Positions 33,964 through 42,370 of a stretch of 58,092 nt of DNA are shown here, piece after piece. This stretch comes from Planctomycetota bacterium. Its GTDB lineage: Bacteria > Planctomycetota > E44-bin39. Location: the NCBI GenBank assembly GCA_004376375.1, contig SOJX01000119.1, forward strand, positions 1 to 58,092, in the 5' to 3' direction. Numbering within the stretch: position 1 is the stretch's first letter; each line of letters starts with the position of its first letter. The position numbers were made by a program, and so were the translations under genes. The notes beneath the pieces are model-generated. The model was not told the DNA's origin and searched no databases. It saw nothing but the letters and a program-made list of their open reading frames with translations.

Positions 33964-36420
33964 TTATTTCTTCTTCTTGCCGGAAAGGCGCTTCAGCTCG
34001 AACTCGGCGCTGCCGTACTCGCCCTTGGTTTTCATGCCCGTGGCAAGGCATTTACTGAACAGGGCGGTTGCCCCATCCTTGTCCTTGTTCGCAAGACGCA
34101 GCTCGGCGGCATAGTAATAGGCCTCGCAGAGGCAAACGTACATATCCTTCAACTTGCGCTCCTTGGCGGCTTCCAGCAGCGCCTCTTCGGTCCTCTCGCC
34201 CGCGAACAGTTCCATAATCGGCACCGGCCAGTTCTCGTGGTACAGCATCGCCTTGTATTCCTGCGCGACCTGCTTCACGCTGTTGTGGCCGGTCTCCCGC
34301 GCCTGCCAGGCGCACCAGTACAGGATAGCGGAATCTGAATGGCTGCCTTCATGCCTCTCCCACTTGATATACTTCAGCATGTCGCTGCAGGCTTTATCGA
34401 CCTTGCCCATCCGGTAATACGTTTTGGCTCGGTAGAAATAGCTGATTGCGAAATTTGAACTGGTATCCAGAACCTTGTTGAAGTCTCTCAGGGCAGAACT
34501 GTAACCCCCGGAATAAAACCAGGCGAGTCCGCGGTTGTGGTGCGCCTCTAAAGAATGTTCTTTGCTCCGTATCGCTATGTTGAGGTCGGCGAGCGCAAGC
34601 TTCATCAGCCGCAACTGAACGTAGATTTTTCCCCTTAAAAAGAAGTAATCAGGGTTGGTGGGGCTCAGGTCTATCGCTTCGGTAATGTCATTGCGCGCGC
34701 CGGGCAGGTCGCCCTTTTCGTATCTCGAAAGCCCGCGTTCGTAATATGCCAGATAGAACTTCGGATCGATCTTCAGCGCCTCATCGAAATCTTCAATTGA
34801 CTTGTCGAACTCCCCCAAATGGCGCCTGCATTTGCCCCGGCCGTAGTATGTATACTTTCTTGCTTCATCATCCAGTTTCAATTTAAGGAGGTAGGAAAAA
34901 ATTTTTTCCGCGCCCGCCCAGTCAGGATTCCTTCCTTCCGTCTTCCGGTGGCCGAGGTTCCGGTAATACGAAATGTATTCTTTGTCTACCTTGGCCCCCA
35001 TCGCGATCAGGATTTCCTCTATGAAATCATAGTCCATCCGCGCGGCCTCGAGCAGCGGTTTGCGGACCCTGCCTCTCCCCCAGTCGACAGGCTTGTTCAC
35101 GTCTTCCCAGCATTTTTTGAGAAACTTGACGCCGGCCTTGCCTTCGGGCAGGAGATAGGCAAGCTCTTCCTCGCCCGCATTGCCCAGGGACAGGAGCCCG
35201 TCAATCCCCTCCACGCAGGCCGTCATGTCCTTTGTATCGAATTTTGAAACGTAAAAATCCAGTTTCTCTTCTATGGCCTCGTCAACAGGCAGCGATTCTT
35301 CTTCAACCGTTTTTTCAGGCGGCGCAGCAGGTTTCTTTTTCTCCGTGACTCCGGCAACCGCTTCCGGTTCTGCGCCCTTCTCTATCAGGAAAGAAGCTAT
35401 TTCCTCTTTGCCGGCGGCGTTGGCGGCGTCAAGCGGCGTGCAGCCCCTATCGTCTTTTGCCCGTACGTCGGCGCCGGCGGCGACAAGGAGTTTTACAATT
35501 TCGATATCGCATGAGGCGGCTTCGTGAAGCGGGGTGCGTCCGGTATCGTCTTTTGCATTCACGTTCGCGCCGGCGGCGATAAGGAGTTCGACGATTTCGA
35601 TATCGCCGGAGGCGGCTTCGTGCAGCGGCGTCCAGCGAAACCTGTCCTTTGCGTTTATATCTGCGCCTTTTTCTATCAGGAAAACGCAGAACTCTTTCCG
35701 GCCCTCGGAGACGGCCGTAAAAACCGGTGTCCAGCCTCTTTCGTTTCTTGCCCCGATGCCCGCGCCCCCGGAGATGAGGAAATCGGCGACGCCGACCATG
35801 CCGGCCCGCGCGGCGCAGAAGAGCGGCGTATCGCCGCCGGCCAGTTTCGCATCCACTGCCGCGCCGTTTCTTACAAGCACCTCCGCGACGTTCCTGTGGC
35901 CCCACTTCGCGGCCGTGTGCAGCGGCGTCCAATCGTACCGGCCTTTTGCATTTACCTTCGCGCCCTTGGAAATGAAAAGCGAGGCAACCGCCGCGTACCC
36001 CTTCTCCGCCGCGACGCGGAGCGGGTAGCTCCGGCCCGCCTCCCCTTTTATCGGCCTGTCCGCGTGCGCCCAGTGCACGGCAAGGAATTTCGCCGCATTC
36101 ATGCCGCCGTCGAACTCGCCCGCAAGAACCGCGAGCCCCTCCTCGCCGAGAGAGAGCAGCGAATCCACGACGATGACGCGGCGTTTGTCGGGAGAGTTCA
36201 GAAACTCGTACCGCACCAGCCTTGTGAGCTCGGTCACGCCTCTCCCGCCGTAGGACAGGAGGCCTTTGCAGCCGGTCGCGCACTGGCGGACGTTGCCCGA
36301 AAAATACTTCGCGCGGTAGTAGCGCATCCGCACCGGTGTCCAGAGAACGAGCCCGCCCACCACCACGGCCAGGAGCGCGAAACCCGCGAGACTGTATTTT
36401 ACGGGCCATGAAAGCTTCAT
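33964..36420 (-). CDS. Membrane-anchored ankyrin + TPR protein
   Basis: 818 residues. The anchor MKLSWPVKYSLAGFALLAVV starts the chain, followed by the family module (RYYRAKYFSGNVRQCATGCK; AAKFLAVHWAHADRPI). About seven ankyrin repeats occupy ~150-345 (TPLHTAAKWGHRNVAEVLVR; TPLHEAASGDIEIVELLIAA). After a Glu/Pro-rich linker the family module appears a second time (about 395-490: CVEGIDGLLSLGNAGEEELA; VKFLKKCWEDVNKPV), then TPRs to ~740 (IEDFDEALKIDPKFYLAYYE). The internal repetition suggests fusion of two family members. Both repeat types are protein-binding; no enzyme domain is found. Confidence 0.88.
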   Translation of the reverse strand: MKLSWPVKYSLAGFALLAVVVGGLVLWTPVRMRYYRAKYFSGNVRQCATGCKGLLSYGGRGVTELTRLVRYEFLNSPDKRRVIVVDSLLSLGEEGLAVLAGEFDGGMNAAKFLAVHWAHADRPIKGEAGRSYPLRVAAEKGYAAVASLFISKGAKVNAKGRYDWTPLHTAAKWGHRNVAEVLVRNGAAVDAKLAGGDTPLFCAARAGMVGVADFLISGGAGIGARNERGWTPVFTAVSEGRKEFCVFLIEKGADINAKDRFRWTPLHEAASGDIEIVELLIAAGANVNAKDDTGRTPLHEAASCDIEIVKLLVAAGADVRAKDDRGCTPLDAANAAGKEEIASFLIEKGAEPEAVAGVTEKKKPAAPPEKTVEEESLPVDEAIEEKLDFYVSKFDTKDMTACVEGIDGLLSLGNAGEEELAYLLPEGKAGVKFLKKCWEDVNKPVDWGRGRVRKPLLEAARMDYDFIEEILIAMGAKVDKEYISYYRNLGHRKTEGRNPDWAGAEKIFSYLLKLKLDDEARKYTYYGRGKCRRHLGEFDKSIEDFDEALKIDPKFYLAYYERGLSRYEKGDLPGARNDITEAIDLSPTNPDYFFLRGKIYVQLRLMKLALADLNIAIRSKEHSLEAHHNRGLAWFYSGGYSSALRDFNKVLDTSSNFAISYFYRAKTYYRMGKVDKACSDMLKYIKWERHEGSHSDSAILYWCAWQARETGHNSVKQVAQEYKAMLYHENWPVPIMELFAGERTEEALLEAAKERKLKDMYVCLCEAYYYAAELRLANKDKDGATALFSKCLATGMKTKGEYGSAEFELKRLSGKKKK

Positions 36421-36550
36421 GTCTTTTTAGTCCTGAGTCCTGTGTCCTGAGTCCTGAGTCATATTAATTTCCGATTTTCGACTTACGATTTTCGATTGTC
36501 GATTTCTTTTTTTCTTGTTTCCTTGTTCTCCTGTTCCCTTATTTCCTTTC
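36421..36550. repeat. Three adjacent heptad array types, overlapping a gene end
   Basis: 36428-36460 is GTCCTGAGTCCTGTGTCCTGA with further GTCCTGA units; 36471-36505 is CGATTTTCGACTTACGATTT with CGATTGTCGATTT; 36508-36546 is CTTGTTTCCTTGTTCTCCTG with TTCCCTTATTTCC. The last two encode the C-terminus of the ankyrin protein ending at 36483. Confidence 0.75.
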
Positions 36551-37517
36551 CGGTCTTGCCGCCGCAAGCGCGGAGGAGGCTCGATATTTTCGAACGCTTT
36601 AAACTATGGGCCCAGTCAAGTGGTGTATATCTGGCCCTCTGTCTAACATTCACATTCGCCCCATGTTCGATAAGGAATAACACAAGGTTGTCTGAGTTTT
36701 CCCCAACAGCCCAATGCAACGGAGACATACCGAATTCTCTGTCTTCCAGATTCACGTCAGCACCATTATTAACGAGAAGCCTGACAATATCTTCATATGA
36801 AGACTTAATCGCGAGTATTAGAAGCGTATCGTGCCCGTACTCATCCAATACATCTACATCAGCGCCTTTTTCAATAAGCAGGTCGACAATATCTTTTCTC
36901 CCTTTTTCCACCGCCTTGTGAAGCGGCGTCGAGCCCGAATTGTCTTCCGCATTCACGTCGGCTCCTTTTCCCAGCAGTATCGCGACAATGTCTTTGTAGC
37001 CTCGAGATGCCGCATTGTGAAGCGGCGTCAGGTTGCCAAAGCCTTTCGCATTCACATCCGCACCTCTTTCAAGCAGGAGCGCGGCAACGCTTTTATGGCC
37101 ACGCCATGCCGCGCGGTGAAGCGGTGTGTAGCCAATTTTTTCTGTCGTATTTAAATCAGCGCCTCTGTCTATAATGAGTCGTGCAGCATCGGGGAAATTG
37201 CTTTCTGCCGCAATATGCAATGGATAACGTTTAAGCTTATCGCCAGGGATAGGCGTATTGTAATACTTCCAGTTTTTCGATAGGAACTCCGCCTCCTTCT
37301 CACCGCCGCCGAGAACTCCTGCAAGCGCCTTAACACCTTTACTGCCCATGCTTATCAAGCCATCTACTCCCACCACCCGCTCTTTCGGATTATCCGAATG
37401 CAGCTTCCCCGAATAATACCGCACCTTCAGCGGCGTCCATAGCAGGCAGGCGGCGATTACCGCCGCGAAGAGCAGGACGACAAAGACGCCGAGTTTTATT
37501 GGCAGAGACAATTTCAC
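36483..37517 (-). CDS. Membrane-anchored ankyrin protein
   Basis: 344 residues starting at GTG 37517. Anchor MKLSLPIKLGVFVVLLFAAV, family module (RYYSGKLHSDNPKERVVGVD; AEFLSKNWKYYNTPI), then about six ankyrin repeats from ~100 to 315 (TPLHRAAWRGHKSVAALLLE; TPLHNAASRGYKDIVAILLG; SPLHWAVGENSDNLVLFLIE). The last ~20 residues (KEIREQENKETRKKEIDNRK) are translated intergenic array rather than ankyrin, so the stop has been replaced by one inside the repeat. Likely an inner-membrane scaffold. The next gene downstream is its larger relative at 33964. Confidence 0.87.
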   Translation of the reverse strand: MKLSLPIKLGVFVVLLFAAVIAACLLWTPLKVRYYSGKLHSDNPKERVVGVDGLISMGSKGVKALAGVLGGGEKEAEFLSKNWKYYNTPIPGDKLKRYPLHIAAESNFPDAARLIIDRGADLNTTEKIGYTPLHRAAWRGHKSVAALLLERGADVNAKGFGNLTPLHNAASRGYKDIVAILLGKGADVNAEDNSGSTPLHKAVEKGRKDIVDLLIEKGADVDVLDEYGHDTLLILAIKSSYEDIVRLLVNNGADVNLEDREFGMSPLHWAVGENSDNLVLFLIEHGANVNVRQRARYTPLDWAHSLKRSKISSLLRACGGKTGKEIREQENKETRKKEIDNRKS

Positions 37518-38199
37518 TTAATATCAGTATTCCTTACAGAGCGCCGACGGCGCGCGACAAAGTAGCCCAGGGCGTAAGCCCTGGGAGAATGTTAAAAAAA
37601 CATTCGCCAAGCCCTGTAAGGGCGGCACAAAATTGATCCTTCCCCAAATTGTTTCGCCCTTTCAGGGCTCTCTGAAATTATATGATACCCACACCCAGGG
37701 CTCACGCGCTTGTTCTCTGGGCTATTATATTCCACCGCTTCGCGGTTCCGTAATGAGCTTCGCGTGATATGGGCTTGGCACCGCCAAGCCCCTACATATT
37801 GTAACCGAAACCATTGCGGGGACAATCGAAATTCGGAAATCGAAACGCGCGCCACTGGGTGGCGCGGCTAAATAAGAGACTCGATACTCGGTACTCGTTA
37901 CTCGTTACTCGTTACTCGTTTCTCGTTTCTCGTTACTCGTTTCTCGTTACTCGTTACTCGTTTCTCGTTTCTCGTTACTCGTTACTCGGTACTCGTTACC
38001 GGATACCCGTTACTCGTTTCTCGTTTCTCGTTACTTGCAATGACATAAAGCAGCGTTGCAGTATAAATATTATACGCGCCGTTCATAAGAAATAAAAGGC
38101 GTTTTTCGCTGGACAGGTGCAGAGTGCCGTGCTACGATTCGTTTGCTACTAGCGCATGTCGGTTGTGGTAGGAAATAATACCGTTCAGTGTGACAGACC
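37518..38199. repeat. REP-like palindromes and a 160-bp CTCGTTA array
   Basis: No gene in ~680 bp. 37565-37587 is GCCCAGGGCGTAAGCCCTGG and 37608-37631 GCCAAGCCCTGTAAGGGCGG; further CCCTTTCAGGGC and AGGGCTCACGC palindromes lie to 37735. 37769-37797 is GGGCTTGGCACCGCCAAGCC with CCTACAT. 37850-37875 is GCGCGCCACTGGGTGGCGCG with GCTAAA. 37878-38037 is a long array of CTCGTTA/CTCGTTT/CTCGGTA heptamers, the most regular one in the window. Confidence 0.85.
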
Positions 38200-39933
38200 A
38201 TGAAGAAACGTTGGCGTTTTTATCCCAAGAACCCCGAGGCCAGAAAGGCTCTCACCGAGGCGCTTCACGTTTCTCCGGTTCTTGCCCAGCTCCTCATCAA
38301 TCGCGGCCTTACCGATCCCGATTCCGCAGCCGGTTTCCTCAAACCCAATATCGATAATCTGCACGATCCCTTCCTTTTCAGCCATATGGAGCGTGCGGCG
38401 GTCCGCGTCAAGGACGCTATCCTGAAGCACGAGAAAATCCTCGTTTACGGCGATTACGACGTCGACGGCATCACGGCAACCGCGCTGCTGATTCACTTCT
38501 TTCGCCTGGTGGGCGCGGAGGCGGCGCATTACATACCGAGCCGGATAAAAGAGGGTTATTCCCTCCATCGCGGCGCGATCGAAGAGCTTGGTGAGAAAAA
38601 CATCGACCTGATAATTTCGGTGGACTGCGGCATCACAAACGCTGCCGAGGTGGACTTCGCCAACAGCCTCGGAATCGACACTATAGTCACGGACCACCAC
38701 GAACCGGGCGATACGCTTCCGAACGCGCTCGCAATACTCGATGCCAAGCTGCCGGGATCGACTTACCCATACCGAAGCCTCGCGGGGGTCGGGGTGGCGT
38801 TCAAGCTCGCATGGGCCATCGCGCAGACCTTCAGCAGCGAAAAGAAACTGTCACAGGAGTTCTATCAGTTCATTATGCAGGCCATGGGGCTTGCCGCGCT
38901 TGGCACTATCGCCGACGTGGTTCCGCTTACGGGAGAAAACCGAATCATCGCGCATCACGGCCTCAAGGCGTTGCGCGAGAGCCGAAACCCCGGCGTGCGC
39001 GCCCTGCTTGAAAGCGCGGGACTGGGAAACTCACCGATAACCGCCTCCGACGTGGGTTACAGGCTTGGCCCGCGCATAAACGCGGCCGGGCGCATGGGCA
39101 AGGCACACCTGGCGATTGAACTCCTTATAACCAACGACACGCGCCGCGCCGCCGAACTCGCGAAGATGCTTGAAACCGAAAACCGCCGCCGGCAGGAAGT
39201 GGAGAAAGCGATCCTTGCATCTGCCAGGCAAAAGCTCGAGGAACGCGGAGGCGTCGGCGACCACTCAACCATCGTACTGGCGGATGAAGGCTGGCACCCG
39301 GGCGTTATCGGCATAGTCGCCTCCAAGCTTTCGGAAGAATATCATCGCCCGACCATCCTCATCGCCATCGAAGACGGCGTCGGCAAAGGATCGGCCCGCT
39401 CTATCCCGCAGGTCATCCTTCACGAGGCACTGGCGAACTGTTCGGAGCATCTCGTAACCTTCGGTGGACACGCACTCGCCGCCGGCCTTGAAGTCAACGC
39501 CACCGAGCTTCCCGCTTTCACAGAAGCGCTCGAGCGGGAAGTCGCCAAAATGATTCTGAAGAAAGGTGCCGAGCCCGAACTCCTCCTCGACCATGAGAAC
39601 CCGCTCAGCAGTCTTTCCCGCTCACTGATTTCCGACCTCGAAGTGCTGGGCCCGCACGGCGAGGGAAACTCGCCGCCGTTGTTCTGCGTCAATGACGTCG
39701 AAGTGGTCGGCCGACCGCGGCGGGTCGGACGATCAGGTAATCATCTTGCATTCACCGTCAGGCAGGGAGACGTGGCTTTCAAGGCTATCGCGTTCGGGCA
39801 AGGTGATACCGTCGACGCCGTTGACAGGTCACGGAAATCCATCTCACTCGCGTTTCGGCCTATTGTAAACTACTGGCAGGGACAGGAATCGATAGAACTG
39901 GATGTTAAGGACATCAGATGCGAAATACAATAA
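38200..39933 (+). CDS. recJ: Single-stranded-DNA-specific exonuclease RecJ
   Basis: 577 residues, normal length. RecJ degrades single-stranded DNA 5' to 3' in recombination and repair. DHH motifs: LVYGDYDVDGITATALL (about residue 85), SVDCGITN, TIVTDHHEP (the DHH), and the DHHA1 region with GPRINAAGRMGKA and FGGHALAAGLEV. The C-terminal OB domain (FCVNDVEVVGRPRRVGRSGN) is present. The start ATG 38200 has no strong ribosome binding site. The gene stands alone between repeat-rich gaps. Confidence 0.96.
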   Translation: MKKRWRFYPKNPEARKALTEALHVSPVLAQLLINRGLTDPDSAAGFLKPNIDNLHDPFLFSHMERAAVRVKDAILKHEKILVYGDYDVDGITATALLIHFFRLVGAEAAHYIPSRIKEGYSLHRGAIEELGEKNIDLIISVDCGITNAAEVDFANSLGIDTIVTDHHEPGDTLPNALAILDAKLPGSTYPYRSLAGVGVAFKLAWAIAQTFSSEKKLSQEFYQFIMQAMGLAALGTIADVVPLTGENRIIAHHGLKALRESRNPGVRALLESAGLGNSPITASDVGYRLGPRINAAGRMGKAHLAIELLITNDTRRAAELAKMLETENRRRQEVEKAILASARQKLEERGGVGDHSTIVLADEGWHPGVIGIVASKLSEEYHRPTILIAIEDGVGKGSARSIPQVILHEALANCSEHLVTFGGHALAAGLEVNATELPAFTEALEREVAKMILKKGAEPELLLDHENPLSSLSRSLISDLEVLGPHGEGNSPPLFCVNDVEVVGRPRRVGRSGNHLAFTVRQGDVAFKAIAFGQGDTVDAVDRSRKSISLAFRPIVNYWQGQESIELDVKDIRCEIQ

Positions 39934-39944
39934 TTTCTTTTGTC

Positions 39945-40016
39945 AGGTTTTAGGTATCAGGAAATAAATTAATAGAATATATCCTAAAACCTAAAACCTA
40001 ACACCTAAAACCTATT
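39945..40016. repeat. ACCTAAA-type heptad array
   Basis: TTTAGGTATCAGG at 39949 is followed by CCTAAAACCTAAAACCTAAC and ACCTAAAACCTATTTC (39981-40016). It lies between the convergent ends of recJ and the first HD-GYP gene, and the forward and reverse versions could pair. Confidence 0.75.
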
Positions 40017-40970
40017 TCAACCTTTCATCAATAATATAAACTGGCTAAGCACGGCCTTGTCGAGTTGACGCCGATCCTGGACCTGCATCGTCCTGAAAGC
40101 GTCAAAAGTAGAGACCGGCATCTTGTAGCTGCGCGGGGAAGTAAGCGCGTCAAAAGTATCGACAATTGCACACACCCTCGCAAGCGGATGTATATCGCCT
40201 GCTTTTATTCCCCATGGATATCCTGCTCCATCCATGCGCTCATGGTGCTGCATGACAACGACCTGGCTCTGGCCCGGTATGCCCCCACCCTTGTCCGCTA
40301 TCTCCACTCCGCGCGAGGGATGCTCGTGGACAATTTCCAGCTCGTCACTGGTGAGCGGTTCCGGCTTGAGTATAATCGAACGGGGGACCTCTCTCATTCC
40401 GAGATCGTGCAGCAGCGCGCCCAGGCCGAACGCCACCAGCGTATCCGAACGCGTCGTGCCCATCGCGTTAAGCAGCGCTATCCCGTAGATCGCAACGTTC
40501 AGGGCGTGAGTAAACAGATAGTAGGAATCGGTAGCCAGGTCGAAGAAGTCGTGGAACGCTTTCTCGCTTTTTACGACGTGGCGAATCACATGCCTCAGTA
40601 TGTCCCGGCTCGACGCCACGATCGGACCAATGCGGGGGTCCTCGAACAGGTCGCGCACGCACAGTTCGGATACAATGTACAGGATACGGGCTTTTTCGCG
40701 TTCGCTGACGTCGCTTTGCCGGAGGATGCGATCGAGGTTTCGCTCCACGTACGCCCGATATTTTTCAATATCCGCATTCAGTACGAACAGGCTATTGATC
40801 TCGTCCCTGATGAAAGCGTGCCGGGCGCCCACGGGCACGGGAGTAATTTTTGCGTATGCCAGTATGTGCGATTCCGCCTTGCGGGAGCGGTAACGGCGGT
40901 ACACGTCGAAATCGAGTACGGTATCGGGTAAAATACTCGTTGTCGGAATTGTAATAAGATCTCGGGTCAT
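40017..40970 (-). CDS. HD-GYP domain protein
   Basis: 317 residues from ATG 40970 (GAGGT upstream). The C-terminal 200 residues are HD-GYP: TDSYYLFTHALNVAIYGIAL, GLGALLHDLGMREVPRSI (the HD pair), HEHPSRGVEIAD, VVMQHHERMDGAGYPWGIKA (the GYP signature) and LARVCAIVDTFDALTSPRSY. The metal ligands are present, so cyclic-di-GMP hydrolysis is plausible. The N-terminal ~110 residues (LPDTVLDFDVYRRYRSRKAE) are shared with the next protein and may be a sensor domain. Stop TGA. Its paralogue lies directly upstream. Confidence 0.92.
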   Translation of the reverse strand: MTRDLITIPTTSILPDTVLDFDVYRRYRSRKAESHILAYAKITPVPVGARHAFIRDEINSLFVLNADIEKYRAYVERNLDRILRQSDVSEREKARILYIVSELCVRDLFEDPRIGPIVASSRDILRHVIRHVVKSEKAFHDFFDLATDSYYLFTHALNVAIYGIALLNAMGTTRSDTLVAFGLGALLHDLGMREVPRSIILKPEPLTSDELEIVHEHPSRGVEIADKGGGIPGQSQVVVMQHHERMDGAGYPWGIKAGDIHPLARVCAIVDTFDALTSPRSYKMPVSTFDAFRTMQVQDRRQLDKAVLSQFILLMKG

Positions 40971-41138
40971 CAATACCTCGAAAGCAAACGGCCACATCTA
41001 TATTACCATTCAACGGCTCTTTTGTTAAGAAAATACCATCGCTCCGGCTTATTTTCAATTGCGGTATGGGGATTCAGTACGTGGAGAACTATTGGGATTC
41101 CGGTTCGGGGATTCTGAGAATCGATATCGTCTTGTTTT

Positions 41139-42098
41139 TCAGGCCGTCATTAGGCGGATAAACGTTTCAAGGACTTTCTGGTCGAATTCACTCGCTCCAT
41201 CGATTTTCATCATACGAAATGCTTCGAAGCTTGTAACGGGCTTCCTGTAGCTTCGGGTCGTTGTCAGCGCATCAAATACATCGGCAACGGCACAGATTCT
41301 CGCAAGCGGGTGAATATCATCCGACGGCAGCCCCCACGGGTATCCCTTGCCGTTCAAACGCTCGTGGTGCTGTTTCACGACGATATCACCGGGGCCGGGA
41401 AGCCCGCCGGCTTCCGCGGCGAGCCTTGCGCCGATGGAGGGGTGCTTGCGGACAAGCTTGTACTCATCCGGGGTAAGTATCGCCGGCTTTTCAATAATAC
41501 TTTCCGGCACTTCACGCATTCCGACGTCATGCAGGAGCGCACCGTAACTATATGCCTCCGGCAAACCAGACCCCACTTTGCCCATCGCGTTAAGTATGGC
41601 CAGGCCGTAAATCGCAACGTTCAGCGAGTGCGAAAAAAGATACCTCGTGTCACCGTCAATATCGAAGAAATTATAAAACGACTTGTCGTCCCTCAATACG
41701 TAACGGACAATGTGCTCCACAACCTCGCGGCTGGATTCCAGAAGAGGCCCGATTTTGGCATGCTCAAACCATTTACGCACATACAGCTTGGCCGAATAGA
41801 AAAGGACCCGCGCCTTCTCGCGTTCCGTAATTTCCGAGTCAATAATAATACGCTTCAGGTTGCGGCTGAGGTACTCGCAGAAATTGCCCGACTCCGACAT
41901 CGGAATGAAAAAGTTTCTTACCCCATTTTCATTCAGTTCCTGAAGAGACTCGGTCGTTATGGCGGGAAACCGCTCGCCGAAGGCGAGGCTGTACCGGTTC
42001 TTGCCGTCGACCAGTTCCCTTTTGAATAGATCGAAATCAAGAATCAGGTTCGGGCAGATAGACGAACTCGGTATGGAAAAATACTCATCGGCCGGCAT
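41139..42098 (-). CDS. HD-GYP domain protein, paralogue of 40017
   Basis: 319 residues. Same architecture as the neighbour: an N-terminal domain (CPNLILDFDLFKRELVDGKN, FFIPMSESGNFCEYLSRNLK) and an HD-GYP domain (LFSHSLNVAIYGLAILNAMG; GALLHDVGMREVPESIIEKP; VVKQHHERLNGKGYPWGLPS; ICAVADVFDALTTTRSYRKP). The usual MDGxGYP is LNGKGYP here, so one acidic residue is changed to Asn. The ligand HD and the following HH-E are kept. The pair arose by duplication and probably regulates c-di-GMP-linked processes under different signals. Stop TGA. Confidence 0.92.
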   Translation of the reverse strand: MPADEYFSIPSSSICPNLILDFDLFKRELVDGKNRYSLAFGERFPAITTESLQELNENGVRNFFIPMSESGNFCEYLSRNLKRIIIDSEITEREKARVLFYSAKLYVRKWFEHAKIGPLLESSREVVEHIVRYVLRDDKSFYNFFDIDGDTRYLFSHSLNVAIYGLAILNAMGKVGSGLPEAYSYGALLHDVGMREVPESIIEKPAILTPDEYKLVRKHPSIGARLAAEAGGLPGPGDIVVKQHHERLNGKGYPWGLPSDDIHPLARICAVADVFDALTTTRSYRKPVTSFEAFRMMKIDGASEFDQKVLETFIRLMTA

Positions 42099-42370
42099 GT
42101 CTCCTTACCCCCGTAACCGGGATGGTTACGCTTCGTATTATGTCCATTCAAGACCGCCCAGTCAAGAGATTTTCTGAGGAAACTTTACTGATTTTGCCGG
42201 ATTACATACTATGGCTTTTTGGGAGTTTCTGGTTTAAATAACTATTTTATCGGCATAAGTGTAAACTCTGTTTAATGATAATTTAGTGATGTCACGTCAA
42301 AAGTGCGCGCGAAGTAGAGCATCCTGCGGCATCATGCATTAAAAGCCGGGCGCGAATTGTCCGGCCCCTC

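Noticed and set aside
37878..38037. CRISPR array
   Set aside because: The units are 7 bp with no unique spacers of constant length, and no cas genes are near. The same holds for 57926-58092 and 44634-44725.
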